From Nocardia sp. NBC_01503 (GTDB lineage Bacteria; Actinomycetota; Actinomycetes; Mycobacteriales; Mycobacteriaceae), in NCBI RefSeq assembly GCF_036327755.1, contig NZ_CP109596.1, positions 4,960,001 through 5,024,000 of the forward strand: a stretch of 64,000 nucleotides of DNA, given 5' to 3'. Below, in pieces: positions 52,946 to 61,892 of this stretch; within the stretch, counting starts at the first letter, position 1, and every line of letters begins with the position of its first letter. The notes beneath the pieces were generated by a model. The model did not search any database. It had not been told where the DNA came from and saw nothing but the letters and a program-made list of their open reading frames with translations. The translations under genes were made by a program, and so were the position numbers.

Positions 52946-54310
52946 ATGGGTCGGAAGAAGGACACTCCACTGTCGGCTAAGAGTTCTGCACTGGTTCTCT
53001 CCACATCCGAAGCGCCATATGCCGATACCGGCGTGCGCAAGACCGTGCTGCCCGGCGGGCTACGCGTGGTCACCGAACATGTGCCCGGGGTCCGCTCCGC
53101 CTCCATCGGCGTATGGGTCGGCGTCGGCTCACGCGATGAGAGCTCCTCGGTCGCGGGCGCCGCGCACTTCCTGGAGCATCTGCTCTTCAAGGCCACGCCG
53201 ACCCGCTCCGCCCTGGATATCGCGCAGGCCATGGATGCCGTCGGCGGCGAACTGAACGCGTTCACCGCCAAGGAGCAGACCTGCTACTACGCGCATGTGC
53301 TCGACGAGGATCTGCCCATGGCGGTGGACCTGGTCTCGGATGTGGTGCTGAACGGTCTGTGCCGCGCCGAGGATGTCGATATCGAGCGTCAGGTCGTGCT
53401 CGAGGAGATCTACATGCGCGATGACGATCCCGAGGATATGGTCGGTGACGCCTTCCTGACCGCGCTGTTCGGTGATCATCCGATCGGCCGTCCGGTGATC
53501 GGCAGTGTCGAGAGCATCGAGACCATGGGTGCGTCCAAGCTGCGCTCGTTCCATCAGCGGCGCTACCGCCCGGACCGGATGGTCGTGGCCGTCGCGGGCA
53601 ATATCGAGCATGAGCACACCGTCGAACTGGTGCATCGCGCCTTCGCCAATCGCCTCGATCCGATTCGCGAACCCGCACCGCGTCGCGAGGGCAAGTTCCG
53701 TCCGCGCAGTGAGCCCGAACTGGTCCGCATGTTCCGCGAGAGCGAGCAGGCGCATCTGGTCTTCGGCACCCGTGCCTTCGGGCGCCACGAGGGCGAGAAG
53801 CGCTGGCCGCTCTCGGTACTCAATACCGTGCTGGGTGGCGGCCTGAGTTCCCGTCTGTTCCAGCGCATTCGGGAGGAACGCGGCCTGGCCTACTCGGTCT
53901 ACTCCAGCGTCGACACCTTCGCCGACACCGGAGCCTTCTCGGTCTATATCGGCTGCCAGCCCGAAAACCTCGGCAAGGTGGCGAGTCTGGCGCGCGGTGT
54001 GCTGGAAGAGGTTGCGGCGGACGGCATCACCGACGCCGAATGTGCGCGCGCAAAGGGTTCGCTGCGCGGCGGCCTCGTGCTCGGACTGGAGGACTCCGGC
54101 TCCCGCATGAACCGCATCGGCCGCAGCGAACTCAGCTACGGCAATCACCGCAGCGTCTCCGAAACCCTCGCCCGCATAGACGAAGTCACCACCGACGAGG
54201 TCTCCCGCATCGCCACCCAGCTGCTGTCCCGCCCCACCGCCGTCTCGGTAGCGGGCCCGTACCGCCGCACCCGGGACCTTCCCGCGGTGGTTCGCCGCCT
54301 CGTCGACTGA
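52946..54310 (+). CDS. pepR: M16-family zinc protease
   Basis: A 454-residue M16 peptidase. Zinc motif H74-F-L-E77-H78 (inverted HxxEH), followed by ELNAFTAKEQTCYYAHV and the distal Glu region. It is a soluble processing peptidase (pitrilysin/PqqF-like family). The M. tuberculosis equivalent Rv2782c is also next to pnp. ATG 52946 is used; a start at 52937 would add three residues. Confidence 0.92.
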   Translation: MGRKKDTPLSAKSSALVLSTSEAPYADTGVRKTVLPGGLRVVTEHVPGVRSASIGVWVGVGSRDESSSVAGAAHFLEHLLFKATPTRSALDIAQAMDAVGGELNAFTAKEQTCYYAHVLDEDLPMAVDLVSDVVLNGLCRAEDVDIERQVVLEEIYMRDDDPEDMVGDAFLTALFGDHPIGRPVIGSVESIETMGASKLRSFHQRRYRPDRMVVAVAGNIEHEHTVELVHRAFANRLDPIREPAPRREGKFRPRSEPELVRMFRESEQAHLVFGTRAFGRHEGEKRWPLSVLNTVLGGGLSSRLFQRIREERGLAYSVYSSVDTFADTGAFSVYIGCQPENLGKVASLARGVLEEVAADGITDAECARAKGSLRGGLVLGLEDSGSRMNRIGRSELSYGNHRSVSETLARIDEVTTDEVSRIATQLLSRPTAVSVAGPYRRTRDLPAVVRRLVD

Positions 54311-54334
54311 GCCTTCGGACCCGTCCGCGTGCGG

Positions 54335-54931
54335 TCAGCGGTTGTCGTCCGGCCGCTCGCGGTGGGCTTCGATCAGGGCTTCGGCCATGCGTTTGGCGCG
54401 GCGGGCGGCGTTCGAGTCGCCTTCGGCGGCGGCGATTACGGAACCCTTCATGAGTATGTGCAGGGAGCGGGCGAAATCCTCGGCGTCGGAGAGTCCGGCC
54501 CGCTCGGCGCGGACTCGGACGATATTGCGGATGCGCTGCAGATGTTCGATGCCCGCGCGGCCCAGCGGGTGCTCGGCCCCCATCTCCAGTAGCACATTGA
54601 TGAAGGTGCAGGCATCGAAATCAGGTGCGGTGAACCATTCTTCGAAGACGTCGAAGATGGCGAGCAGTTGTTCTTCGGGGGTGGTTCCGCGGCAGCGGGA
54701 TTGCTCCTCGATGAGCCCGAAGGTCCAGACGCGCTCACGGCGTTCGAGCACCGCGAGCACCAGCGGGTCGATGGTGGGGAAGTGTTGCCGCAGCTCGGAT
54801 TCGGTGGTGCCCGCGGCGGTGGCGATGTCGCCCAGACTCAACCCGCGCACGCCGCGGCGAGTGATGAGACCGTAGGCGGCGACCACTATCCGATCGCGGG
54901 TGCTGGCAACGGAGTTGCCGGCGATTGTCAT
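54335..54931 (-). CDS. TetR/AcrR family regulator
   Basis: A 198-residue TetR regulator: RDRIVVAAYGLITRRGVRGLSLGDIATAAGTTESELRQHFPTID is its HTH region; ILMKGSVIAAAEGD near the C-terminus is a recurring TetR feature. Divergent from the TerD-VWA gene (62-base gap) and possibly controls it. Confidence 0.9.
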   Translation of the reverse strand: MTIAGNSVASTRDRIVVAAYGLITRRGVRGLSLGDIATAAGTTESELRQHFPTIDPLVLAVLERRERVWTFGLIEEQSRCRGTTPEEQLLAIFDVFEEWFTAPDFDACTFINVLLEMGAEHPLGRAGIEHLQRIRNIVRVRAERAGLSDAEDFARSLHILMKGSVIAAAEGDSNAARRAKRMAEALIEAHRERPDDNR

Positions 54932-54993
54932 CTAGAAAGCGTAGACGCTGCGAGCCGGTGTCGCGATCGCGGAATTGCGGCAGACTGGCTGGG

Positions 54994-56424
54994 GTGACGA
55001 ATCTCAGTAAAGGGGCCAATGTGCCCGTTGCCGCCAATGCCGTGCGTGCCGTACTCGCCTGGACGGGCGGACCCGGGGTGCCCGCGGTCGATGCCTCCGC
55101 GCTTTTGCTGACCGTGGCGGGGCGGGTGCGCTCCGATGTGGATTTCGTCTTCTACAACCAGCCCGGGCATCCCAGCGGGGCGGTGCGGCACCTCGGGAAA
55201 CGCGGGGATTTCGACACGCTGGAGGTGAATTTGGCCGGGGTGCAGGCGGATATCGAGCGGATCGCGATATGCGCCTCGGCCGATGGCGGGACATTCGGGC
55301 AGGTGCCCGGGCTGCATCTGCGGGTGGTGGATGCCGCGACCGATATCGAGATCGCGCGCTTCGATATCGCCGCCGGACCCGAGACGGCCATGCTGTGCGG
55401 GGAACTGTACCGCCGCGCCGGAGCCTGGAAGTTCCGCGCGGTGGGACAGGGCTGGTCGAGTGGATTGGCCGGATTGGCAACGGATTTCGGTATCACCGTG
55501 GATGACGCGCCCGCCCAGCCCGCGGCCGCGCCTTACGCACCGCAACCCGCTTCGCAAGCCCCCGCGTATCCGCCTGCGCCGCAACCCGCCTCGCATACAC
55601 CTCCGCCCGTGCCGCGTCAGCCTGTGCAACCGGCCAGCCAGCCTGCGATTCGGCTGACCAAGGGGGAGGAGCAGTTGCCGATCGATATGCGCAAGCGGTT
55701 GTCGCTGCGCAAGGAGCAGGTCGCGGTCAGTCTGGCCAAACATGGTGTGTCGCATTTGAACGCGCGCGTGATCCTGGTGCTGGACGCCTCGGGATCGATG
55801 ACCCCGCTGTACGCGAAACAGCTGGTGCACCGCGTGGTGGAGCGGATGGCCGCGGTCGCTGCGCAGCTGGACGACAATGGCGCGATGCAGGCGTGGACCT
55901 TCGCCACCAATCCCGCGCGCCTGCCCGATCTCACCGTTGCCGATATGCCGCAGTGGATTTCACTGCATGTGCGCTGCGGTCAACTCTCCCTCTTCGGCGG
56001 TCGCAGACGCGCCCGCGACGCGCGGCAACCGGGTCAGGTCGATATGCGCGCGGTCGGCATTCAGAACGAGGAGCAGAAGGTCATAGCCGAGGTACGCAAC
56101 TACGTGCGCGCCGAGCCCCAGGCCATGCCCACCCTGGTCCTGTTCTTCTCCGACGGCGGCGTCTACAAGAACCGCGAAATCGAACAGGAGCTCCGAGCCG
56201 CCGTGGAGGAACCCATCTTCTGGCAATTCGTGGGCCTGGGCACCCGCTCCGGCTACGGCGTGCTGGAGCGCCTGGACACCATGTCCGGCCGCCGCGTGGA
56301 CAATGTCGGCTTCTTCGCCGTGGACGATATAGACCAGATCACCGACCCGGAGCTCTACGACCGCATCCTCACCGAATTCCCTTCCTGGATCAACGAAGCG
56401 ACCAGGGCCGGCATCCTGCGCTGA
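54994..56424 (+). CDS. TerD-domain and VWA-domain protein (TerF-like)
   Basis: A 476-residue protein. Residues 1-170 are a TerD-like beta-sandwich (VTNLSKGANVPV; DVDFVFYNQPGHPSGAV; GDFDTLEVNLAGV). A Pro/Ala/Gln linker (about 174-220) follows, then a von Willebrand A domain with the MIDAS D264-A-S-G-S-M. This TerD-VWA order resembles TerF of the tellurite/stress system. GTG 54994 fits the N-terminus. No other ter genes are in the window. The biochemical role is unknown. Confidence 0.88.
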   Translation: MTNLSKGANVPVAANAVRAVLAWTGGPGVPAVDASALLLTVAGRVRSDVDFVFYNQPGHPSGAVRHLGKRGDFDTLEVNLAGVQADIERIAICASADGGTFGQVPGLHLRVVDAATDIEIARFDIAAGPETAMLCGELYRRAGAWKFRAVGQGWSSGLAGLATDFGITVDDAPAQPAAAPYAPQPASQAPAYPPAPQPASHTPPPVPRQPVQPASQPAIRLTKGEEQLPIDMRKRLSLRKEQVAVSLAKHGVSHLNARVILVLDASGSMTPLYAKQLVHRVVERMAAVAAQLDDNGAMQAWTFATNPARLPDLTVADMPQWISLHVRCGQLSLFGGRRRARDARQPGQVDMRAVGIQNEEQKVIAEVRNYVRAEPQAMPTLVLFFSDGGVYKNREIEQELRAAVEEPIFWQFVGLGTRSGYGVLERLDTMSGRRVDNVGFFAVDDIDQITDPELYDRILTEFPSWINEATRAGILR

Positions 56425-56787
56425 GCCCGGCGAGAACCCCGGGCTCCGAAGCTATCGCACCCCTTGTGATACCCGCACACCCCGTATACGGGGTGTGCGG
56501 CAACGAGGCGGGGTGTGATAGCTCGATCGAGAGGTGCGCGGTTCCATGCGGCCACTCCCGCTTCTGGATTGTGTCCTGCGGTGGGTAGACGAGGTTCGCA
56601 CTCCGAAAGATCGTGGTCTTCCGAACCTCGCTGGGGTGGAAGGTAATTGCATGGTGGCGGCTACGTAGGCGCGGGGGAGTGGGTGCTGATCCGGTCGGCG
56701 GAATCCGAGTGGTGCACTACTCGTGCCGTGCTGTCGGTCCGCGGGCAGGCTGCAAGGACAAGGTGATTCGGTTCGAAAGGAGACACC
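56425..56787. other. Gap with a long nested palindrome and a second inverted repeat
   Basis: A 363-base gap. At 56451-56522 two 36-base arms are centred exactly at 56486/56487: outer arms GCTATC-n-CACCCC, a 9-base mismatch bubble, and a perfect inner palindrome CCGCACACCCCGTA and its complement. At 56590-56630 CGAGGTTCG and CGAACCTCG enclose 23 bases. A gene with a good SD follows at 56788. Confidence 0.75.
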
Positions 56788-57147
56788 ATGTCCCGATCGA
56801 GCGGCCCGGCGGAGCGCGAGAGAATCGCGGAGCTCCTGCGTGCGGCCTTGGAACGCTTCGTGTGGCTGGAGGCCGCGTCCCTCCCGTCGCCGGAGGTGCG
56901 GGAGGGAGAATCCGGCGGATCGACTCGGCAGCCCGAGCCGTTCGGCGTCCTGCAAGCGCGGGCGGCGGAGCTGCTGGTCTGGGTTTCGCGGGGCACGCGC
57001 CTGGACCGGGTCCGCCGGATTCTGTACGAGCACCCCGATATTCGAGTGCGGGTGGCCGCCATCGACGCGTGCGCGGACGCCACCGGTGACGATCCGCGCA
57101 TGCTCGGTGAGCTGCGGGAGCTGGCCCGGGTGCAAGCCTGCTGGTAG
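56788..57147 (+). CDS. Small HEAT-like hypothetical protein
   Basis: A 119-residue helical protein; aaaggagac lies 8 bases before ATG 56788. Segments RAAELLVWVSRGTRLDRVRRILYEHPDIRVRVAAIDACAD resemble one or two HEAT/Armadillo helical hairpins. I do not recognise a specific family. It is convergent with the GNAT gene. Confidence 0.65.
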   Translation: MSRSSGPAERERIAELLRAALERFVWLEAASLPSPEVREGESGGSTRQPEPFGVLQARAAELLVWVSRGTRLDRVRRILYEHPDIRVRVAAIDACADATGDDPRMLGELRELARVQACW

Positions 57148-57150
57148 TCG

Positions 57151-57657
57151 CTAGAGTTCGCGCCGCATGACGGTGCGGGGCCAGCGGTCCAGCCCGTGTT
57201 CGGCCTCGCGCGCCCGGATCTTGCGCAGTCCCGGGGTGAGCTCATCGTCGTCGACGACATGGAAGCCGATGCGGGCGTAATACGGTGCGTTCCACGGTAC
57301 TTCGGTGAACGTGGTGAGTGTCAGCGCCGAGAGCCCTTGTCGGCGTGCGTGTTCGGCCGCGGTCTCGATGAGCTGGCGTCCGATGCCCCGCCGGCCGGCG
57401 TTCGGATGCACCGAGACCTGCTCGATGTGCTCGGTGCCGTCGACCTCCTCGCTGATGAGGTAGGCGATCGGGGTGTCGCTGTCGTCGACGGCGACCCATG
57501 CCCGCCCGGCGCGCCGATGTTCGTCCAATTGTTCCAGTGAGGGGGCTTCGTCATCGGCGATCTCGATCATGCCGATGGTCCGGAAGGGTTCCCCGGTGGC
57601 ATCCTCGATGTCTTGCATGGTCGGGAGGTCGTCGGTCGTGGCCGCACGAATGCGCAT
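57151..57657 (-). CDS. GNAT-family N-acetyltransferase
   Basis: A 168-residue GNAT protein. Acetyl-CoA motif V-x-x-x-x-RRGIGRQLI (QVSVHPNAGRRGIGRQLIETA), with AYLISEEVDG before it and YYARIGFHVV near the end. It transfers acetyl from acetyl-CoA to an unknown amine. It precedes the ArsR gene on the same strand (32-base gap). Confidence 0.9.
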   Translation of the reverse strand: MRIRAATTDDLPTMQDIEDATGEPFRTIGMIEIADDEAPSLEQLDEHRRAGRAWVAVDDSDTPIAYLISEEVDGTEHIEQVSVHPNAGRRGIGRQLIETAAEHARRQGLSALTLTTFTEVPWNAPYYARIGFHVVDDDELTPGLRKIRAREAEHGLDRWPRTVMRREL

Positions 57658-57689
57658 TGATCGACGTTATCGCACCGTGCGGGCCCCGG

Positions 57690-58016
57690 TCACTCGGTTA
57701 CCCGATTCGCCGCGCCGAGGACCGCGTCCAGCAGTCCGGGCAGGGCGGAATCCACCTCTTCGCTGCGCAGTCGCTGACAGGTCTGGCCCTCCACGGTGAG
57801 GCGTTCGGTCAGCCCGGCCTCGCGCAGGATCTTGAAGTGATGCGCGGCGGTCGACTTGCTGATCACGTCGTAGAGCGCGCTGCAGCGCAGCGGTGTTCCG
57901 GCATTGCCGAGTCGGCGCAGCATCTCCAGGCGGACCGGGTCCTGGAGCGCGCCGAGGACGGTGGCCAGCGGGGCCACGGGCAGCACGGCGGGGAGCGGCG
58001 TGTCGGTGTCGGTCAT
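57690..58016 (-). CDS. ArsR-family HTH regulator
   Basis: A 108-residue winged-helix regulator: ALQDPVRLEMLRRL, then KSTAAHHFKILREAGLTERL (recognition helix with the AAHHFKIL pattern). There is no CxC metal site as in ArsR/SmtB. It is divergent from an MFS gene with a large inverted repeat between and most likely represses both. Confidence 0.92.
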   Translation of the reverse strand: MTDTDTPLPAVLPVAPLATVLGALQDPVRLEMLRRLGNAGTPLRCSALYDVISKSTAAHHFKILREAGLTERLTVEGQTCQRLRSEEVDSALPGLLDAVLGAANRVTE

Positions 58017-58038
58017 GAGCTACCTCACTCGATAAGTG

Positions 58039-58089
58039 GTTTGACGATTATCGAACCTGGAGTAGCGTCAGGTTCGATAATTATCAAAC
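58039..58089. promoter_or_regulatory. ArsR/MFS operator
   Basis: GTTTGA-cg-ATTATCGAACCT and AGGTTCGATAAT-ta-TCAAAC are 18 matched bases per arm (plus two unpaired), separated by 11. The repeat lies between divergent ArsR and MFS genes and spans the likely promoters. Confidence 0.85.
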
Positions 58090-58108
58090 TTACCTGATGG
58101 AGGGTTCG

Positions 58109-59311
58109 ATGGCGGCGACAGTGACGGTTGCGACTCGAGCCGAGCAGGGCAGCCAGAAGTGGGCATACGCGCTCGTGCTCGCCGCCAGCGGTGTAGCGCT
58201 CGGAGTCTCGGGGGCACCCGCCCCGCTGTACGGCATGTATCAGCAGGCGTGGCACTTCTCGCCGCTGACGACCACCTTCGTCTTCGCCGTCTACGCGGTC
58301 GCGGCTCTGGTCGCGGTACTGGTCTCGGGCCGCATCTCCGATGTGGTGGGACGAAAGCCGGTGCTGCTGGGCGCTTTCGGCATCATGATCCTGGGCCTGG
58401 TGGTGTTCCTCTTCGCCGACAATGTGGCCATGCTGCTGCTGGCGCGGGCGCTGCACGGTATCGCCGTCGGCGCGACCGTGGTGGCCGGTGCGGCGGCGCT
58501 GCTGGATATGCGACCCAAGGACGGCGCGCGCTCCGGGCAGCTGTCCGGTGTCGCCTTCAATGTCGGTATGGCCGTGGCGATTCTGGGTTCCGCGCTACTG
58601 GCGCAGTACGCACCGCATCCGCTGCGCACCCCGTACGTGGTGATCACGCTGGCCTGCCTCGCCATCGGCGCGGGCGTCATCGCGCTGAACGAACCGCACA
58701 CCGCGCGCACCGCGGGGCGGATCACCATCACCAGGCCCGCTGTGCCGCAGGAGATTCGGAGTGATTTCTGGTTCTCCGCACTCGGTGTGATGGCGGCCTG
58801 GTCGGTGTTGGGCGTGCTGCTGTCGCTGTACCCGTCGCTGGCCTCGGCCAAGACCGGTATCCACAATCTGGTGTTCGGTGGCGCGGTGGTGGCCTCGACC
58901 GCTCTGGCCGGTGCGGGCGCGCAGTACTTCGCCACCGAGATTCCGGCTCGGCGCGCGGCGATCATCGGCGATATCGGGATGGCGATCGCCCTGCTGCTGA
59001 CCATTCCGGCGCTGGCCACCCACAATTGGGCCCTGGTGCTGGCGGCCGGTTTCGTGCTCGGCGCGACCTTCGGACTCGGCTTCGGCGGTTCGCTGCGCCA
59101 CCTGTCCCAGGTTGTGCCGCAACATAAGCGCGGCGAAACCATGTCGGCCTACTACCTGCTCGCCTACACCGCTATGGCACTGCCGACCGTGGTCGCCGGA
59201 TGGGCCGCCACCACCTGGGGCCTGACCACCGTCTTCCCGTGGTTCGTGGTCGCGGTATCGCTGGCCTGCCTCACCGCCGCCGGGCTGGGCCTGCGGCGTC
59301 GGGCGTCCTGA
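58109..59311 (+). CDS. MFS transporter (12 TM)
   Basis: A 400-residue MFS transporter: LYGMYQQAWHFSPLTTTFVFAVYAVAALVAVLVSGRISDVVGRKPVLLG (motif A GRISDVVGRKPV). Twelve hydrophobic segments. ATG 58109 has GGAGG at 58099-58103; an ATG at 58097 would have no SD. Probably a drug or metabolite exporter controlled by the ArsR protein. Confidence 0.9.
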   Translation: MAATVTVATRAEQGSQKWAYALVLAASGVALGVSGAPAPLYGMYQQAWHFSPLTTTFVFAVYAVAALVAVLVSGRISDVVGRKPVLLGAFGIMILGLVVFLFADNVAMLLLARALHGIAVGATVVAGAAALLDMRPKDGARSGQLSGVAFNVGMAVAILGSALLAQYAPHPLRTPYVVITLACLAIGAGVIALNEPHTARTAGRITITRPAVPQEIRSDFWFSALGVMAAWSVLGVLLSLYPSLASAKTGIHNLVFGGAVVASTALAGAGAQYFATEIPARRAAIIGDIGMAIALLLTIPALATHNWALVLAAGFVLGATFGLGFGGSLRHLSQVVPQHKRGETMSAYYLLAYTAMALPTVVAGWAATTWGLTTVFPWFVVAVSLACLTAAGLGLRRRAS

Positions 59312-59337
59312 TTCGCACTCGTGAAAAAGCACTTCGG

Positions 59338-59366
59338 GGCCCGTCCGGCGGGTAGTCGGGCGGGCC
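59338..59366. terminator. Terminator after MFS gene
   Basis: GGCCCGTCCG and CGGGCGGGCC pair (one G-T) over a 9-base loop, 27 bases after the MFS stop. Confidence 0.65.
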
Positions 59367-59450
59367 TTGGTATCGGCTGAAACCCCTTGGCGGGGAGTGG
59401 GAATCCGCACACCCCGCGCGTCGGCCGGGTGTGATCGTTATCCTTCCGCT

Positions 59451-60893
59451 ATGCGACGGTGGGGGAGGTTCGGCGGGATGCTGAACCGGACAGTTCATCG
59501 ATCGGCACTGTTGCTGTCGGTGTTGATCGCGGTGGTCGGCGGCGTGGCCGTCGGCGCGTTCACCTGGTGGATGTTGTGGCTGGCGCTGGGCGCGCGGGCG
59601 GAGACGCCGAATCAGCTGGATCTGACCAAGATCGCACTCGGTATTACCGCCGGAGTCGGTGCGGCGGTGGCGCTGGTGGTGGCGTATCGGCGGCAACGTG
59701 ACTCCGAGCGCGGGCGGTTCGCGGAGGTATTCGGTGCGGCGGCCTCGCAGCTCGGCAATTCCGATGTGGCGGTGCGCATCGCGGGTGTGTACGCCATGGC
59801 CGGGGTGGCCGATGAGTTCTCCGCGCGCGGGCGACGGCAACAGTGCGTGGATGTGCTCTGCGGATATCTGCGACTGCCGTACGCGCCTGATGAGGGCGCC
59901 AGTCATCTGGTGTCGAAGTCCCAGCGCATAGAGGATGCCGGGACCGGGGTGGAGCGCGTCTACCACTATCGGCAGAATGACCGGCAGGTGCGCGAGACCA
60001 TCGTCCGGGTGATCACCGAGCGGCTCCGGCGCTCGGCCGAAGTCTCCTGGTCCGCTTGCGATTTCGACTTCTCCGACGCCGTCTTCGAGAATGCCGACTT
60101 CCGGTACGCGATCTTCGCGGGCCGCAGTACCCGCTTCACCAATGCCTCGTTCACCGGCGGCCGGGACACCACCTTCGAGGGCGCGTCCTTCCTCGGCAAG
60201 CGAGTCACCTTCCGCGGGGCCATGTTCCGGGGCGGCAGCACCTCCTTCGAACATGTGCGGTTCACGCACACCCGAGCGGCGCGCTATGAGCGCGACACCT
60301 CCGGAACCACCTTCGCCGACGCCACCTTCGGTGGACCGGTGAACTTCGACAATGCCGTATTCGGTGGTGCGCGAACCGAGTTCAGCCGCACCACCTTCGC
60401 CGGTGAGCGCAGCGGCTTCGCCAATGCGAAATTCACCGCCGAGCTCACCGCCTTCGAGCGCACGGTCTTCGACGGTGCTCGGGTGACCTTCACCGGAGCC
60501 GAATTCTCGGGTGCGCGAGTGGTTTTCACCGCCGCTCGGTTCTACGCCGAGATGACGGCGTTCGACTGCGCGCAGCTCGGCACCGCCACCCGCTGGCGCT
60601 CCGGCCGCACCGAGGAGGTCACCTTCGCCCGCGCCGAGTACCACGGCAAGGTCTCCTTCGCCGACGCGGTTCTCGGCGGTCGCCTGATCACCTTCAACGG
60701 CGGAGACTTCTTCGGCGACATCAACTTCCGCCGGGTGGCCTTCGACGCCCGCGAAATCTCCTTCGAACGCCCCAAAGCCTGGGTCGGCGTCCACTTCGAC
60801 TGGCAGGGCAGCTCGGCCGCCAAACCCGCGAATATCCGCCCCGAACAATGGCCCCCGATCCCCGCGGAAACCCCGGCCGAACCCACCACCTGA
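59451..60893 (+). CDS. Membrane-anchored pentapeptide-repeat protein
   Basis: A 480-residue protein. Two hydrophobic helices near the N-terminus (about 17-46 and 62-78), then a cytoplasmic helical part. From about 200 onward, five-residue-period segments such as FTNASFTGG, TFEGASFLGK, TFRGAMFRGG, FDNAVFGGA form a pentapeptide-repeat beta-helix to about 440, with many Phe instead of Leu at the centre. Quinolone-resistance-type DNA mimicry is known for some members, but not shown for this membrane type. ATG 59451. Confidence 0.8.
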   Translation: MRRWGRFGGMLNRTVHRSALLLSVLIAVVGGVAVGAFTWWMLWLALGARAETPNQLDLTKIALGITAGVGAAVALVVAYRRQRDSERGRFAEVFGAAASQLGNSDVAVRIAGVYAMAGVADEFSARGRRQQCVDVLCGYLRLPYAPDEGASHLVSKSQRIEDAGTGVERVYHYRQNDRQVRETIVRVITERLRRSAEVSWSACDFDFSDAVFENADFRYAIFAGRSTRFTNASFTGGRDTTFEGASFLGKRVTFRGAMFRGGSTSFEHVRFTHTRAARYERDTSGTTFADATFGGPVNFDNAVFGGARTEFSRTTFAGERSGFANAKFTAELTAFERTVFDGARVTFTGAEFSGARVVFTAARFYAEMTAFDCAQLGTATRWRSGRTEEVTFARAEYHGKVSFADAVLGGRLITFNGGDFFGDINFRRVAFDAREISFERPKAWVGVHFDWQGSSAAKPANIRPEQWPPIPAETPAEPTT

Positions 60894-60924
60894 CATCCGC
60901 CGTCCACCCTGGCCGGAGCCCCTC

Positions 60925-60958
60925 CGTCATCCCGGCGTGTTTCGGCCGGGATCCACCC
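60925..60958. repeat. REP-like element, half copy
   Basis: CGTCATCCCGGC, loop, GGCCGGGATCCA: the left arm of the element of 39127 and 47759, placed between the pentapeptide-repeat gene and the membrane gene at 61039. No right arm follows. Confidence 0.8.
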
Positions 60959-61038
60959 TCCGCCTCATTCACCGATTTGTCGGATTGCCCTCGTATCCTG
61001 GCGTGCGATAGTTTGCGGCGGTACCGATCTAGGGGATT

Positions 61039-61830
61039 GTGGTGGGGACGCTGGGCGTTGACTGGGCAGATGGGGGCCGAGCCGCGGCATTGCTGCTGGC
61101 AGCAGCCGTAACCGGCTTCTTCGCAATAGCCTTCGAACGCGAGGCGAAGCGCTCCTGGGACCCGACCGCCCGCGGCAAACGCTGGCTGACAGTCCTGACG
61201 GTGACCCTCGGCCTCTTCGGCTGGCTCGCAATGGCTTCGGCGGCCATCCCGCTCACCTCGGCCATCGCGGGCGACACCATCATCGGCAGCGCCCAACCCA
61301 CCTCACCGGGCCTGGTCGACGCGGGCATTCCGACCAGCACCGCCAATCCGAAACCCGCCGTCCCCGATCCGATGCAGCAGCTCAAACCCGGTGACTGCGT
61401 GGAGGTTCCGATGGAGGCCGCCACCGATCCGGACGGCAGTCCGACCTGGAAACCCGGCAGCCCCGCCCCCGCCGACTGCAATACCGTCGACGCGAATTAC
61501 CGTGTGCTGCAGAACAGTCCGGATCCCTGCACCGGCCCGCTCTACAAACTCGAGACCACCCGCAAGGATCACGCGGGCAAGCAGCTCTACCACCTGTGCC
61601 TGGCCTTCGATTGGCGCGTCGGATTCTGCTACGACACCGCCCATATGGACGAACCGGCCAAGGTCGACTGCGATACCCCCGGCGATCACATAGTCAAGGC
61701 CACCGCGGTCTTCGAGAACTCCACCGACGGCTCGGCCTGCCCTCGTGACGGCCAGGGCGCGGTCTGGGTCGTCTGGGACAAGCGTCAGATGACGGTCTGC
61801 TTCCGTGGCAGCGACAAACCCGGCACCTGA
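61039..61830 (+). CDS. Membrane protein with Cys-rich extracellular domain (hypothetical)
   Basis: A 263-residue protein. Two TM helices (about 15-32 and 49-76), then a likely extracellular domain with eight Cys (KPGDCVEVPM, PADCNTVDANY, DPCTGPLY, LYHLCLAF, GFCYDT, KVDCDTPG, SACPRDG, MTVCFRG), suggesting four disulfides. It resembles actinobacterial secreted LppU/septum-type 'GDC' domains, but I cannot name a family. GTG 61039 or GTG 61042 could start it. Confidence 0.72.
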   Translation: MVGTLGVDWADGGRAAALLLAAAVTGFFAIAFEREAKRSWDPTARGKRWLTVLTVTLGLFGWLAMASAAIPLTSAIAGDTIIGSAQPTSPGLVDAGIPTSTANPKPAVPDPMQQLKPGDCVEVPMEAATDPDGSPTWKPGSPAPADCNTVDANYRVLQNSPDPCTGPLYKLETTRKDHAGKQLYHLCLAFDWRVGFCYDTAHMDEPAKVDCDTPGDHIVKATAVFENSTDGSACPRDGQGAVWVVWDKRQMTVCFRGSDKPGT

Positions 61831-61892
61831 GTACGCGGGTAGTGGCGCAGACCGAACGCGGGGTGCCGCCCGCGCCATGACATACGTCCGGA

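Noticed and set aside
49791..52970. Long minus-strand open frame opposite rpsO and pnp.
   Set aside because: Arises from codon bias of pnp; the translated sequence is Asp/Gly/Arg/His-rich without domains.
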